DNA of 64,000 nt. Origin: Sordaria brevicollis. Taxonomy: Eukaryota > Ascomycota > Sordariomycetes > Sordariales > Sordariaceae. The stretch's first letter is position 1, and each line of letters begins with the position of its first letter. Below the pieces are notes generated by a model that was given only the letters and a program-made list of their open reading frames with translations, ran no database searches and was not told the origin of the DNA. Positions 13,280 through 26,171 of this stretch are shown piece by piece. The stretch is from NCBI GenBank assembly GCA_033439795.1, contig JAUTDP010000005.1:2881001-2945000 (forward strand), read 5' to 3'. Position numbers and translations under genes: made by a program.

Positions 13280-14319
13280 GGGTTCGAGGGGCCGTCTTGT
13301 CTCTTTGAGTTTGGAACCACGTCCGGGAAAGATCGGAAGTTTCCGTTCCAATTTGAGTGGAAGGACAATCACGCTTCTGCTTACGACAGCAGACTCTTGA
13401 TTTACAGACTGAGGATTTAACGGCCATGACAAATGGGGAATTGGACGATTCTTTCGGCCCTTGTTTGAGGGGTTCAACTGCATCAAGGTTTACATGGCTA
13501 AACCAGGGGGAATAAGTTGGCGGGATCAGATATGGAGGGATATCAGTTTTTCATTTGTAGTCTACACTTGAGAGAGAGGTATACCAAGCGGCTATTCGGG
13601 CACCATATCTGGTTAGAATCACGTCTGATGCAAGTGTGATAGATGATCCGATCAATACCTCTAAGAATTTCACAAACTCAGATACGCATGTACAGGATGA
13701 GCCAAAGTATGATAACCTTTCCAAGGGCTATGGCCGTCTTCCGAGGTTTGTATAGATGACTTTTTATCAAGATACATACCGTCCCTTTCTAGACTACTAC
13801 CTCCACCAATGCCGCACTTCCATGGTCGGTGTTGCGGGTCGCGTGATGATACGTGTTTGCGGTACAGCGGCTGTTGGGAACCGACCGGGCAGGTCCTGCC
13901 AGGACATGGGCATGGACTCTGCCACTGGACTTTGCCACAGGGCAAGCCCAAGTCTGTTCCCATGCTACGGGTACTTAAACCGAGTCCGAGAGGACTCGAG
14001 TCTTCACTTCTAGTCTAGTCTTCATCACTAATGACATGATCATTCCATCCATCCTTGTTCCACGCGGTGATCGTTCATCACGTAACAGCGGCTGACCCGA
14101 TCGCGGCACGAAGAAATCGACGTTGCGGATGTGGTCTTCCAAGACGATGCGCACTCTGTCGGGAATCCTCTCGTCCATGTGGCATGTGCTCGACTGCCAA
14201 CCTTCTCATTTCGTTCACCATACCTGGCTCGCACATCATGCGCTGCTCTGCCGTCAGTGACACCACCCTCTCATGTGCGTTATAGCTCTCCTTTGCCCGG
14301 GATTCGCAATAGTTTCATT
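13280..14319. other. 3' flank of copy 1 and promoter-like region of the broken copy
   Basis: No intact gene is present. The copy 1 3' flank has a block (TTCTGCTTACGACAG, then ATGGGGAATTGGACGA) that recurs diverged after copy 2, so the duplication included the 3' flank. A TACTTAAAC element at about 13971 resembles the TATA-like elements upstream of copies 3 and 6. Confidence 0.5.
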
Positions 14320-14541
14320 GGATGTGCCAGTCCGAGAAGTACTGCGCCGACTAGTGTCTAGCCAAGATGAAGGCACAGAACCTCCAATAGAAAGAACGGC
14401 GTTACTGCGTCGTATAAAGGTGGAGGCGGCTCTAAAAAGGGAAACGTAGGTAGTCGCAAAAAGCGTGGCGGGAACGGAAAGGGTCCCGGCTCTAGAGCCG
14501 CCGGAGGAGTTTTGGGCGGGAAAATCCAGAAAGCCGCTTAG
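14320..14541 (+). pseudogene. Array copy 2: broken C-terminal fragment of a copy 1 paralogue
   Basis: The translation aligns with the end of copy 1: EKYC, then CLAKMKAQNL, then after a frame change a GGGGSKKG tract and a VLGG tail ending at TAG 14539-14541. Stops replace non-Trp residues and the frame is shifted near 14384. Unlike the array TAGs these are ordinary disabling changes. No N-terminal half is recognisable upstream. Confidence 0.8.
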
Positions 14542-15075
14542 GGTTTTGACGGTCTGTCAACCCATCGTAGGTTGAACCTGTGGTTGAAGGGAGGTCGAAG
14601 CGTCGGTTGCATTATTGGGTGGGGACATAAGGACTTCTGCTGACGACAGTCTACCGTTTACCTGGCAACTCCAGTATAGAGGGTCCGACGATGGGGAATT
14701 AAACGAGCATATGCGTAGTTGTATGAGTATTTGGAGCGGCGGAAACTGGAGGGATTGCAACTGTACCCTACTAGAGGGATTGAAATTGGAAGGATCGAAT
14801 TCGGAGGGGTTTGAATTAGAAGGGTTGTTCATTTTCTGTTATTTGTACTGATGGGAGATAGGTGCTGACAGCCTCTGGTGCATGGCCTACTGTTATTATC
14901 CCGTAGAGTGGACATGTTATAGAATATTAAGCAATTCTTACGCATTCATCGCATTCCTCACTGCCTAGCTACCTATACTCTGTTGACGCAGCGGCGTCTC
15001 AGACATCAGCCCGATTGCAAAGAGTTATTGAAAGGATCTTTACAGGACGTTTAACTTGGACCTTTTATTTAGAAA
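14542..15075. other. 3' flank and GGAGGGATTGAA minisatellite
   Basis: About 14745-14830 holds four or so diverged units of a GGAGGGATTGAAATT-like sequence. After about 15000 the base composition drops sharply to AT-rich at the edge of the transposon block. No gene seen. Confidence 0.5.
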
Positions 15076-15129
15076 AACCCTATTTTCACCCACCCTTTTC
15101 CCTATTTACACCCACCCTCCTATAAAGCC
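15076..15129 (+). repeat. Left terminal inverted repeat of outer MULE
   Basis: It matches the inverse of 29016-29069 nearly base for base over 54 bp, and includes two CACCCACCC blocks. Confidence 0.85.
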
Positions 15130-16349
15130 CCACCCAATAAGGGTTTATACAATTAATGTCAATTATTATCGTAAAACCCGTTTTTACCCGCTAAATTTCT
15201 AGATTCCGATATATTAAAACATTATACTAATTTAGTCAAATTATTCGCACTTCCAAACTTAATACCTTACATTCTATATTATACGTCGTACGCTAATAAT
15301 ACCCAATATACCTAATACCCAATATACTTTATAATACCTAATATTTAAAATACTTTCAATATACGTAATATTATTAGAATTAATTAATTTTAATTATATT
15401 CGAATCCTATTATCGTTAATTAATTTAGATAATATTGCAAATCCCTTACCGCCGCTATTACGATTTTATTTCCTCCTCCTCTTTATCGTCGTCGTTATTA
15501 TCGTCGTCGTTATTATCGTCGTCTATTGCCTCTATTACTTTATCGGTTACTTTCGCTAATTTTACTTCCTTCGATTAAATAAGCGAATAGATAATCCCCG
15601 TTAACGACTATATTTTTAATATAACGCTTCAAAATGTATATAATTTCGTATAAAAGAAAATTATTAATTTCTATCGCCGTTATTAGTTTAATTTATTAAT
15701 TATACGAATAAATACCTTCGATAAGAATTCCCCTATATAAAAGAATAAATTTCGAAATCCCTAGAAGGTTACCCTCGTATACGACTTCGCGAAGCCTAAG
15801 CGTAAATAAGTTATAATAAATTTATATAAGAGGAGGAATACTAAGAGTAAAAAAATAATAAATTATCCGTTCTAAATAATTATCTAATTTCTAAAGGTTA
15901 ACGATTATAAATTTATAATAAAGGTAAAAAACTTTACCCATTATAATTACTTATTATTATATTATTTAAAGGCGTACTTAATATTCCGTATTAAATTACT
16001 TACCGACGAATACTATACCTATTTTATTAACCTCTTTTAATAATAAATAAAAATTATCCGTAATATTCATACCCTATTTAAGTATAAATATCCTAAAATA
16101 TTATTTATATACAAAAATTTTAAGAATATATAATAGAAATTAAAGTATTTAGAGAAAAGTAATTATTAAAATATATAAACGTTCGTTAAAATATTAAAAA
16201 CTAATAAATTTATTACCGCTAAATATATCGAATTTAACCTAAATAATAATAACGGCGGCAATAATAATAAAGGTAAGGTTAATAATAAGGAAGTAAAATT
16301 TATAATTATATAATATGTATTTTAATTAATTAAAATTCAAAATCGAATA

Positions 16350-16830
16350 TAAAAGCGCTACCTATATTATTTAATATTCGATACTATATATAAAATTAAT
16401 TATTATTATATATTAATCGTATAGAGTATTATTATTACCCTAAAGAAAACCTCCTTTCCTATTTTCTAAGTAGTTATTAATAACGAAAGGGACGAAGGGT
16501 TTTTTTAATTAATCGGGTATATTAAAAAGATTATTGAATAGTTCGATATCCTTCTACCCCGTATCGTTCTTACTAATAGCGATTCCTAATTTATTAAAAC
16601 TATTAATAAAATATTCCCTAACGTTTAGCGTTAGTAATACGTATAGTATATTAATTATAACGTTATTAAATATTTAAAAAATAATTAAATTCGTATAAAT
16701 TAAAATAATAGCGCTAAATAAGAAGGAAATAATTAAACGGTTAGTAACGAATCTATTAAGGAGGAGAATAGTAATAATAATTTTAACGGGAATAAAATAA
16801 TACGTAAATAACTATAATACGAGGCTATAA
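16350..16830 (+). pseudogene. Outer MULE transposase core remnant
   Basis: The frame is interrupted by many TAA/TAG codons at former Gln and Trp positions. It keeps residues typical of the MULE DDE transposase: YKINYYY (YKTNRY before RIP), a TPKKTSFP-like stretch, NERDEGF, IKKII and TNSDS (probably TDSD). It aligns with the inner copy at about 18350-18670, so both elements belong to one family. Confidence 0.7.
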
Positions 16831-18349
16831 ATTAACGCAACCAAAATAATATCGATAAATTATACCGTATATATAAGAAGGTTAAAATTATTACTAGAAC
16901 GTAAGTTAAACTTAGTCCGCTCCCTATTAAAGTCGCTAATATAAGGGTAAAATTATTTTATTTATAATAATATATAATTTACTCCCTATTAATAACGGAA
17001 TTTAAAGAGGTTTAATTATTCCTACGTCGATAATGGGGAAGCCTACATACACCCACCCAAAACCTACATATACCCAGTTCTTAGCAGGGGTCCACCAAAT
17101 AATGGGGCAGCCAACTACATAACACCTAACATTGAAAACCCCGTTTTTACCCGCTAAATTTCAAGATTCTAATGCGTTGAAATATTGTAATAACTTAGTC
17201 AAATTTTTTTTCGAAAATTTCGAAGTTTAAACTTAATACATTATATTAGGTACCCTCTCTTAATATAATAGAACTTACCTCCCTATACCTCCTACCCCTA
17301 TTTACTAATATTATATTATATTATATTTATTAAAAATATTACGCTAAAATATATAATTTTATTCAAATTAATTAATTTTAATCGTAATCGAACGTTATTA
17401 ATTAAACGTAATTATTATTAATTGCTATAATAGATATTTAACGACGCTCTTACCTTTATTTAACATTACTATTGTAGCAATTCGATTACCTTTACGACTT
17501 CGAATATTTCTTCGATTTCTATTGCTTTATTAGCCATATAAACAACCGAAGCCTCTTTCAATTCCTAAACCGAATAGTAAGTACTTACCAACGACTACAC
17601 ACTCAACTTAGAGCGACCTTAAGATTTATACGCCGATGCCTTCGCCTAAATTATCGAAATATATTACTACCACCGCTTTAATATTATAATAGAACGAAGC
17701 GATTTATTTTTAGCGAATTACTAATTAATATAAAGAGAGGGGAGGGTTACCCAACGCGCCGTTTTAAAATGCAATTTTACTCGAAAAATGCTTAATAAAT
17801 TAATAAACCTATATAAAAAGCGTAAAATTAAGACTAAAAAATATATACTAAATTACTTATTTTAAATAATAATCTAGGCTTTTAAACGTAATAATTACTA
17901 TTATACTATTAAAGTAAAAAACCTTACGTATAAAGGCTATCCCCTATTGCGTAATTTGGGCGCCTATTTTATATTTTAGTAATATTCCCTTACGGACGAA
18001 TATTAGGTATATTTATTTAACCTCCTTAAATAACGGATTATAACTATACGTAAAGTATACGCTAAAGTAAAGGTTAAATACTTAAACCTTTACTTTATAT
18101 ATAAAGATTTAGATAATATATAATAGCGGTTTAGGCGATTCGAACGAGGAAGTTATTAAAATACCTAAACTTTTATCCGTCAATTCGAAATTAATAAGTC
18201 TATTGCGCTTTAATATATATAATTCGATAAATACAATAAATTAGAGGTTAATAATAATAAGGGCGCTAGGGCTCTAAAGCGCGAACCTACGGTTTTACAA
18301 TACGCGTTATAGGTAACGATTAAATAAAAGAAAATATAGGAGCGCTATT

Positions 18350-18800
18350 TATATTATTTAATCTTCGATATTATATATAAAACCAACCGCTATTATATAT
18401 TAATTATATAGGGTATTATACTTACCCCTAAAAAATCCTCGATACCGGTCTTTTAAGTAATTATTAATAATAAGAAAAATAAGAGGTTTATTTAATTAAT
18501 CGAATATATTAAAAAGACTATTAATTATTTGGGTATATTTATATTAAAGGTCGTTATTATTAACGGCGACGCTTAATTAATTAGGGCTATTAATTAAATC
18601 TTCCCCGAAATTTAATATTAATATTATATTTAATATATTAATTATAACGTTATAAAGTATCTTAAAGAGGATTAGGTACGTATAGAATAAGATAACGAAT
18701 AGTAGTAAAATAAGGATTAAAGTAATAATAAATCGTTAAAGGAGGAGAATAGTAACGACGGTTCTAATAATAACGAGGCCGTAATTAACTAATTATACTA
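18350..18800 (+). pseudogene. Inner MULE transposase core remnant
   Basis: The decayed frame shows IYKTNRYYI, SIPVF, IEYIKKTI, VVIINGDA (VVITDGDAQ before RIP), RAINQIFPEI and YINYNVIKYL (WHIN-like before RIP). This is the conserved core of MULE transposases with the catalytic Asp region still visible. The C-terminal part resumes after the retrotransposon at 26172. Confidence 0.75.
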
Positions 18801-18806
18801 TAAGGC

Positions 18807-19101
18807 TGTCACAGGCTTAGCCTAGTGACTGCACGTAATTTGGTCACGTACTTGTACTAAAGTTGTAATTACTACTAAAATAATTACAACCTTATTTAGC
18901 TAGCCCGCTGCCGCGGTCGCACAACGATATGGTCGCAATCCCGGTCACATGACCACGCGCGCCCTACGTACATATAATCTATACGCCGTACCCTTATAAG
19001 GGCAGCCACCCGCGTACAACTTCGCTCCCTTTCCTCTTTTCCTTCCTCGTATAATATTATATATCTTATTTTACTTACCTTAATCGTATTTACCCGTAAT
19101 A
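18807..19101 (+). repeat. 5' LTR of the Gypsy element
   Basis: It begins TGTCACAGGC and ends ACCCGTAATA (probably ACA before RIP). It retains several CpA sites that are TpA in the 3' LTR. A CCTTATAAGGG stretch may be the promoter TATA region. Confidence 0.9.
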
Positions 19102-19279
19102 ATATATTATATTTTACTATTATATTTACAACGTATAACTTTCGATTATTTAAACGTACTAGGATCGCTTTATTCGTAAATTGTTAAGCCTAATATTCTC
19201 TCTTTTTTTTAATAATTAGGGCAATCTCCTTCGTCGTAATAATTTCGACTATTAATTATTTATTAGAGCCGTATCCTTT

Positions 19280-20990
19280 TATTTAAGGAATAAAGGTAGT
19301 TTTCTTTTTATTTAGCGGATAAAGGCAAGCGCTACGTTTTTTTTTCTCTCTCCGTTCTTAAAATCGTTTTATAAATTATAAACCTTCTCTCCGTTCGTTA
19401 ATATTTAATATAAATAATAATAACGATTTTACGTACTTTTTAAGAAGTAATAATAAACCCCCTATAATTTTTCGCTCTTTAAATATTAATAAACCTCCTA
19501 TAATAAACGATTTATTTATTTATAATATTAACGTTTACGCTATTACCCTACGCAAATTTCCTATTTTCTAAAGTATTAATAATTTTATTACCGCTATTAA
19601 AAAGGACGAAAATAAAGAAACGGTCCCCGAAAATTATTTATTTAATATTAATATTATCGCCGGATACCCTATTTTCCGCTCGATTATTATACTTATCGCC
19701 CGTATTTATATTAAAATTTTATTTATTATTAAGGATTATTACGAAGAAGCATTTATTAACCGTTATATTATTAATAACGCTCAAAATATATTTAATAACG
19801 TAAACTTCAAATATTACCAATTTATTACTAAATATTAATCCTTTAAAATTAATAAACTCGCTATTAATAAACGTAACGATACCCTTCGCAATACTATTTC
19901 GAAATTTACAACCCAACCCAATATAAATACTATAAATAAAATTATTAATATTAATATTATATCCGGCTACTATTAAATTATTAATAACCCTCTTATTTTT
20001 ATAAGAGAGGAATTTAATAACGCCGCTACCCGTTACGAAATTTTCGCCGCTTAATATTTTTATATCTAATTTTAATAGAAAATCGATACCCTCCTTTACC
20101 CCAATAAGGGTATTAAAATTATTAAAACAACTATACTTTTAAGCCCGAAAATCCTATTTAATATTTATAAAGAGTTCTAAATTATTTAGAACAATAAGCC
20201 CGAAGATATTTAACATTAAAAAATTAAAAAGGAATTTATAAATTATTTAATTAAATATTTTAAAAATATTAATTTAATTAACGACGTTAACCGCCGTTTC
20301 GAAGAATACTATATAAAGAACTACCCCTTTACCGAATTTGAATAAAAATTTATTAACTTCTATAATTTAATCAATTATAACGACGTTATAAAAGTTTATT
20401 ACCTTCGTAATAAAATTAATAAATATCTTCGCGATAATTTTACTTATCGTAACCCCCTAGCCGCCGACGACTTCTACGCCTAATTCAACTTATATTATAT
20501 TATTACTATTAATTTCGAAAATACCGATTACTATTAGAAAATAATTAATTACGCCCTTAATTTATCTATTACTAATACTACCCCCGCTACTAATTTTAAT
20601 TCCGCCCTTCGTATTAATCCCGATAATATTCCTATTAATTAAAGTAGTAATAAAATAGATTTAAACGCTATCGATTTAACCGTATTTATTTATAAGGATA
20701 TTTTTAATTAACGTATATATAAAGGCTTCTACCGCTATTATAATTAAAAAGGTTATATTAACCGTAATTATACTAATTCGATGAATTATAATAATAAGGG
20801 CCGTTAAAATAATAAAAATAAAGGTAATAAAAAGAAGAAAAAACGTAATTAAAGCTAATAAATTAAAGTCCGCGCTATTAATACTATTCTAACCGCCCCT
20901 ACCGCCCCTACCGTTCTAATTACCGAAGGTAAAGAGTATTATAACGCTCCGGAAAACGAATAACTTTTATACTTAATTACGTATAAAGGC
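19280..20990 (+). pseudogene. Gag remnant with CCHC zinc knuckle
   Basis: At about 20724-20774 the frame reads FYRYYN-stop-KGYINRNYT. Reverting the C-to-T changes gives a C-x2-C-x4-H-x4-C knuckle in which Cys and His codons have all become Tyr. The upstream region is decayed beyond further assignment. Confidence 0.7.
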
Positions 20991-22690
20991 TTTAGCGGTT
21001 ATTATAATTCTTAATTAAAAAAAATAAAGTTTTAAATTCTTCGGAATTAAAAAGTTTAAAAAAAATACGGATTTAATTTTTAAAGAATTTTATTACCCTA
21101 AATTTAATATTCTTTTTTTCCTACGTAATAACCGGCTCGCGTAAAAATTATTATATTACTTTCGTTAATAATAAATACTCTACGTTCGCTTTTATCGACT
21201 ATTCTTTTATAATAAAAAATAACCTTCTACGTTTTAAATTTTAACGCCTAAAAAGGCTAATTTTAACCAATAATATAATTAAAAGCGTTATTTTTAAAGA
21301 AGTAAGGGCTAGGCTCCGTATCGGATTTTATAATAAAATCGTTACTTTTTTAATATATAATATCTCCCCTAAACACCCTATAATTTTAAATTTCCTATAA
21401 ATATAATTTTATAAATCCGAAATTAATTATAACGCGTATAATATATAATTTAAATACTATTATAATTACTACTTTACTATAAATTTATTTAACGAATTAA
21501 CTATAATACTATGCGCTATTTTTAATAACGTTATAATCGCTACTATTAAAGCTTCCTTTAAATTTATTTTAATAACGACCCCCCCTTAAGAAAATATACC
21601 GATTCCCAAAGCTATTTCCTTAATTACGATATAAGAACTAGCCCCGATAACTATACTTACGGCCGCTTTTAAAACGAAATCCGCTCTTTAAACGAAAAAG
21701 TTTACTCCCTAAAAAAAGCCTATTCCCTAAATTAACCCTGCTCCTATTTACAATTTACCCATTCCTAAACCCTCCCAACCTCCCGCTTACTATAATATTA
21801 CCCCGCTTAAAGCTTTAATTATTAATCGGGCTAATATTAAAATTTAAAGTATTTTAAGAATAATTATTCTCTTTATTAAAATTAAGAACCCCGCAATTTA
21901 TAAACTTTATATTAAATTAAATAGTCGGTATATATTAACCAATATACATTACGAATATAATCCCCGTTTATTTAAAACGGTAGATAACCTATTAAATTTA
22001 AAAAATATTAAAGAATTTAATACCGTTACGTTTAATTTCCTATACGAAAAAGATAATTTATAATTTATAATTACAATATATATAGAATTCGAGCGCTTAA
22101 CCGCCATCTACGAATTTAGCGAGGTTATTCTAACCGAAGAGATTATTAACGATATTTAAAATAAGGAGGGTAAAAAATATAAGGATACGTTATTAAAGAA
22201 CCTTTATAATTTTATTAAAGTTATAACGAATAATAGTTCTAAAAATAATATTAAAGCTATAATTTTAATAAAATTATTAAACCTAACGGGTAATTTCAAT
22301 TAAAATACTCTTATATATAAAAAGATTATTTATTAGGTTATAATAACTAAAATCGTTAAATAAATTAACTTTAATAAAATTACGGAAGAGGATACGAAGA
22401 AGTTTTTTAAAAAGAATCGATGGTTAATATTATTAAAGGAAGAAATTATAATTAAAATCCCCGAACGGTATTATAAGAATATTTTAACTTTTTTACCCCA
22501 ATTGGCGGAAAAAGTCCTATTTTATTATACCTATAATTATAAAATTAAATTATTATTAGGCGTTAAATTATTTAATATTCGCGTTCGCCCAATATCCTTT
22601 ATTAAAATTTCGGTTATTAAATAATAAATTAATAATAATCTTCGTAAAAATTTTATCCGCCCCTTATAATTAACCGCAATTACCTTTATC
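20991..22690 (+). pseudogene. Protease-like and linker region of pol
   Basis: A possible retropepsin core (F-x-x-I-D-Y/S-S-F) lies near 21190-21240, but the decay makes this tentative. The rest is the linker leading to reverse transcriptase. Confidence 0.4.
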
Positions 22691-23240
22691 CTTTTGGTTA
22701 AAAAACTGGATAGCGGAATCCGAATTTACGTAAATTATAAAAGTATTAATAATATTACTTTAAAATCCCGTTACCTACTCCCGCTAATTAAAAAGACCCT
22801 AAATTTAATTTATAAAATAAAAATTTTTACTAAATTAAATATTATTACCGTATTTAATCGGATACGGGTTAAAGAAAGCTATAAATAATTAACCGCGTTT
22901 ATTATTCGCTTCGGCTTATTCGAATTTTTAATTTATTTATTTAGCCTTTAAAACGCGCTAAGTATATTTTAAAATTATATTAATAATATCCTATATAATA
23001 TCCTTAACGTTTACGTAATTACGTATTTTAATAATATCCTAATTTATTCTAATAACGAAAAGGAATACGAATAATATATTAACGAAATTTTAGAACGAAT
23101 AATTAAAGTAAAATTATAAATTAATATTAATAAGTACGAATTTTATATAATACGTACGAAATATTTAAATTTAATTATTACGCCTAATAGTATTAAAATA
23201 GATCCCGAAAAAGTTATCGCCGTTATATTATAGTAGGCTC
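22691..23240 (+). pseudogene. Reverse transcriptase domain remnant
   Basis: The frame from 22694 reads LVKKLDSGIRIYVNYKSINN, then SRYLLPLI and IFTKLNIITVFNRIRVKE. These are the standard Ty3/Gypsy RT blocks. The catalytic Y-L-D-D box appears at 23024 as YFNNILIYS: both Asp codons became Asn, which abolishes activity. Confidence 0.88.
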
Positions 23241-24450
23241 CCGATTTTAAGCGTTCGCTATAACGTTTCTTAAATTTTGCTAACTTTTACTAACGTTTTA
23301 TAAAATACTTTTTAATTATAGTAGGATTATTTTACGAGTTAATTAAAAAGATAGTACTTATAAATTAGAAATGGATAAAATGGTATTAAAATTCTTTTAA
23401 AATATTAAAAAGAGCTTTTACGAATAGATTAGTTTTACGTATTTATAATTAATCTAAATTAATTATCGTAGAGATGGACGTTTTAAATTAAGTTTATAGA
23501 GGAACCTTATTATAATATAATAATAATAATATTTTATAACCGGTCGCTTATTTTAATTAAAAATACTCCGCCGTCGAATATAATTATAATATTTATAATA
23601 AAGAATTGTTAGCTATTATTAAAGTATTAAAGGAGTAGAAACCGGAATTTAAAGGAATATAATAATTATTTAAAATTTTTATAAATTATCGGAATTTAAA
23701 AATATTTATAACGAATAAGTAATTAACGCCCCGCTATATAAAGTAGTTTTAATTCTTATTTCGTTTTAATTTTATAATTAAATACCGACCGGGTTCCCTT
23801 TAAATTCGCCCCGACGCCTTTAATCGTAAATTAAAAAATATCCTTAAGAATATAAATAACGAATAGTTATTAGTATATAATAAAGTTTTATTAAATAAAA
23901 ACCTCTTCGTTAACGGCGCCTTTATTTTAGAATTAGAAGACGAACCGGACGTAGGAAACTTTATCGGTTATAAGTATAAGGCTTTAAAAGAAATAAAATT
24001 AGAAAAATTAATAAGAATTAAATATTTATATAAATTAAATATTTTAAACGAGAAATTAATAAATAATTTAATAACGGAATTTTACGAGAAGTCTACCTTT
24101 TTATAAAACGTCTTAGCCTATTTATTAGATTTTAATTATTGCGTATAATTAAAGGAAGTATATAAATAAATAATAAAAATTTTATTCGTAAAATATTACG
24201 CTATTTAAAGACGTACTTATTTTAAGAATATTATTATTGTAGATTTTAATAATTCCGCTCTTTATTTATAATTTTTTCGACGCATTTATAATTCGCTATT
24301 AATAAAGTATTTAAGTAAAGAAAAGACCTTCTACTTATTATTATAATTTTATTTCTAATTAGAAATATATTAATTTATTAAAATATATTATAAAGCGTAC
24401 CTTCAATACGTAAAAATAAAGCCCTTATAATATTCCCCTTATAATTTATT
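23241..24450 (+). pseudogene. RNase H and integrase zinc-binding region remnant
   Basis: The stretch around 23560-23850 keeps the RNase H pattern (an N-T-P-P-S-N-like block and an L-N-T-D-R-V-P-F segment corresponding to KYRPGxxN). It leads into the N-terminal part of integrase. There are many stops. Confidence 0.6.
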
Positions 24451-25870
24451 AAAGCTATTAACCGTTCCTTTCGTACTATAGAAGGATATTTCCGTTAATT
24501 ACGTTACCCCGTTAACGCCCTATTTTCGGAAGGGATAGGAATTTAAATACGTCGTAGTAATTATCGATCGGTTAATTAAAATACGTTATTTTATCCCTTA
24601 TAAAATTTTAACAGCGGAGGAATTAACGGAACGTTTTATTAATAGAATTTATAGCCTTTACAGCGTATTTAATATTATTATCTCTAATTATAATATATAA
24701 TTTATTTCAACGTTTTAGAAGACCCTATTTTTAAAATTAAAAATAAATTTAAAGCTTTCGTCCGCTTTCTACTTATTTATTAATAATTAGACCGAATATA
24801 TTAATACCGAAATAGAACGTTATTTAAAGATTTATATTAATTAAACCTAAAACGATTAAATCGATTAATTATTAATTACGGAATTTATAAAAAATAATAC
24901 CGCTTTTAAAATTATAAGAATATCCCCCTTTTTTATTAATTACGGTTTTAACTTATATATAAATATTAAACCGGCTACCCCTTACCTTCCCGAATTATTA
25001 AAAGTTTAAGAAGCCGAATTCTTTAAAATTTATAAAATAATAGAGCGGTTTAAAATTATCCTCGATTTCGTAATAATTAAAATAAAGTAAATATAATAAC
25101 GTTATGAGAATAACGTTAATATTAAGAAGTCGGACGCCCCGGTTTATAAATTAAGTAATATAATCCTTTTCGATATTTAAAATTTCGAAACCGGTCGCTT
25201 ATACGCTAAATTTATTCCGCTTTTCGAAAATCCTTTCCTAATCGTTAAAATTAATACCTATTCTATTATTTTTAAATTATTAATTAATATAAAATATAAA
25301 CGGACTTTTAATATAAATAAAGTAAAGCTTTAATTATTAGCAGGGTTATTAAATTAAATATAATAATAATAGAATATCCGTATTAATATAGGGAGGATTA
25401 TACGCCGAACGGATAATAGTAAAGATTTTTTCGAATAGGATTTTATAAAAATCGATAAATATAAAAAGGAAAAGGGTTATTAAATATATTACGTCGTTTA
25501 GGCTCCCCTTTATAAATTTAATTAATAATTGTATATTAACGTAATAATATATTTAAAAAAGGTTAAAGAATTTTACGAAAAGTATTCTAACGCCTTAATA
25601 CCGTTAAATTAAATTAAGGCCGAAAGGAAAAAACTTAGGGAAAAAATATAAAGATCGGAGGAATTAAAAATACTATTAGAAGAGGGGGATTCGCCGGCGG
25701 AAAATATAGAAATTCTAACCGAGGAATAAAAGGAAGTAAGGAGGAGGTCGCTATAATTAAAAATTACCGCGGTTATAAAAACTTTTCGAAGTATAATAAT
25801 ACGTTTAATAGGGATTTCTATTATTTTATATAATAATAGTTAATTATACGGCTTCTTTTAATTAGGGGTA
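24451..25870 (+). pseudogene. Integrase core and C-terminal region remnant
   Basis: From about 24490 the frame reads ISVNYVTPLTP, then FKYVVVIIDRLIK, TAEELTERFINR, INTEIERYLK and later RFKIILDFVIIK. This is the DD35E integrase core of Gypsy elements. The first Asp is Asn (VNYV for VDYV). The downstream part has a Lys/Glu-rich tail that I cannot assign. Confidence 0.8.
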
Positions 25871-25871
25871 A

Positions 25872-26166
25872 TATTATAAGCTTAATTTAGTAATTATACG
25901 TAATTTGGTTACGTATTTGTACTAAGGTTATAATTACTATTAAGATAATTATAACTTTATTCGGCTAGCCCGCCGCCGCGGTCGTATAACGATACAATCG
26001 CAGTCCCGGTTATATAATTACGCGCGCCCTGCGTGCGTATGGTTTGTGCGCCGTGCCCTTATAAGGGTAGCTACCCGCGTATAGCTTCGCTCCCTTTCCT
26101 CTTTTCCTTCTTTATATAATATTGTATATCCTATTCTACTTACCTTGGTCGTATTTACCCGTAATA
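25872..26166 (+). repeat. 3' LTR of the Gypsy element
   Basis: It is exactly the length of the 5' LTR, begins TATTATAAGC (TGTCACAGGC in the 5' copy) and ends ACCCGTAATA before the AAGGC duplication. It is more strongly C-to-T mutated at its start than the 5' LTR. Confidence 0.9.
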
Positions 26167-26171
26167 AAGGC

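Larger units (their letters stand above)
18807..26166 (+). mobile_element. Ty3/Gypsy LTR retrotransposon, complete but RIP-inactivated
   Basis: Two 295 bp LTRs (18807-19101, 25872-26166) bound a 6.8 kb interior. The 5 bp target-site duplication AAGGC lies at 18802-18806 and 26167-26171. Domains run gag with zinc knuckle, protease-like region, reverse transcriptase, RNase H, integrase, the Ty3/Gypsy order. All frames are broken by stops at former Gln/Trp codons and the catalytic residues are mutated. The element lies in the middle of the inner MULE transposase gene, so it was the last of the three insertions. Confidence 0.92.

Noticed and set aside
15480..15525. TCGTCGTTATTATCG runs as a CRISPR-like array
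   Set aside because: They are simple RIP-shaped trinucleotide repeats without spacers, in a eukaryotic transposon.
19719..19916. Minus-strand open frame in the AT-rich block
   Set aside because: It lies antisense to the gag remnant and has only AT-driven amino acid composition.
22694..22888. The 64-codon open frame as a gene
   Set aside because: It is a stop-free stretch of the RIP-mutated reverse transcriptase with the catalytic Asp residues changed.
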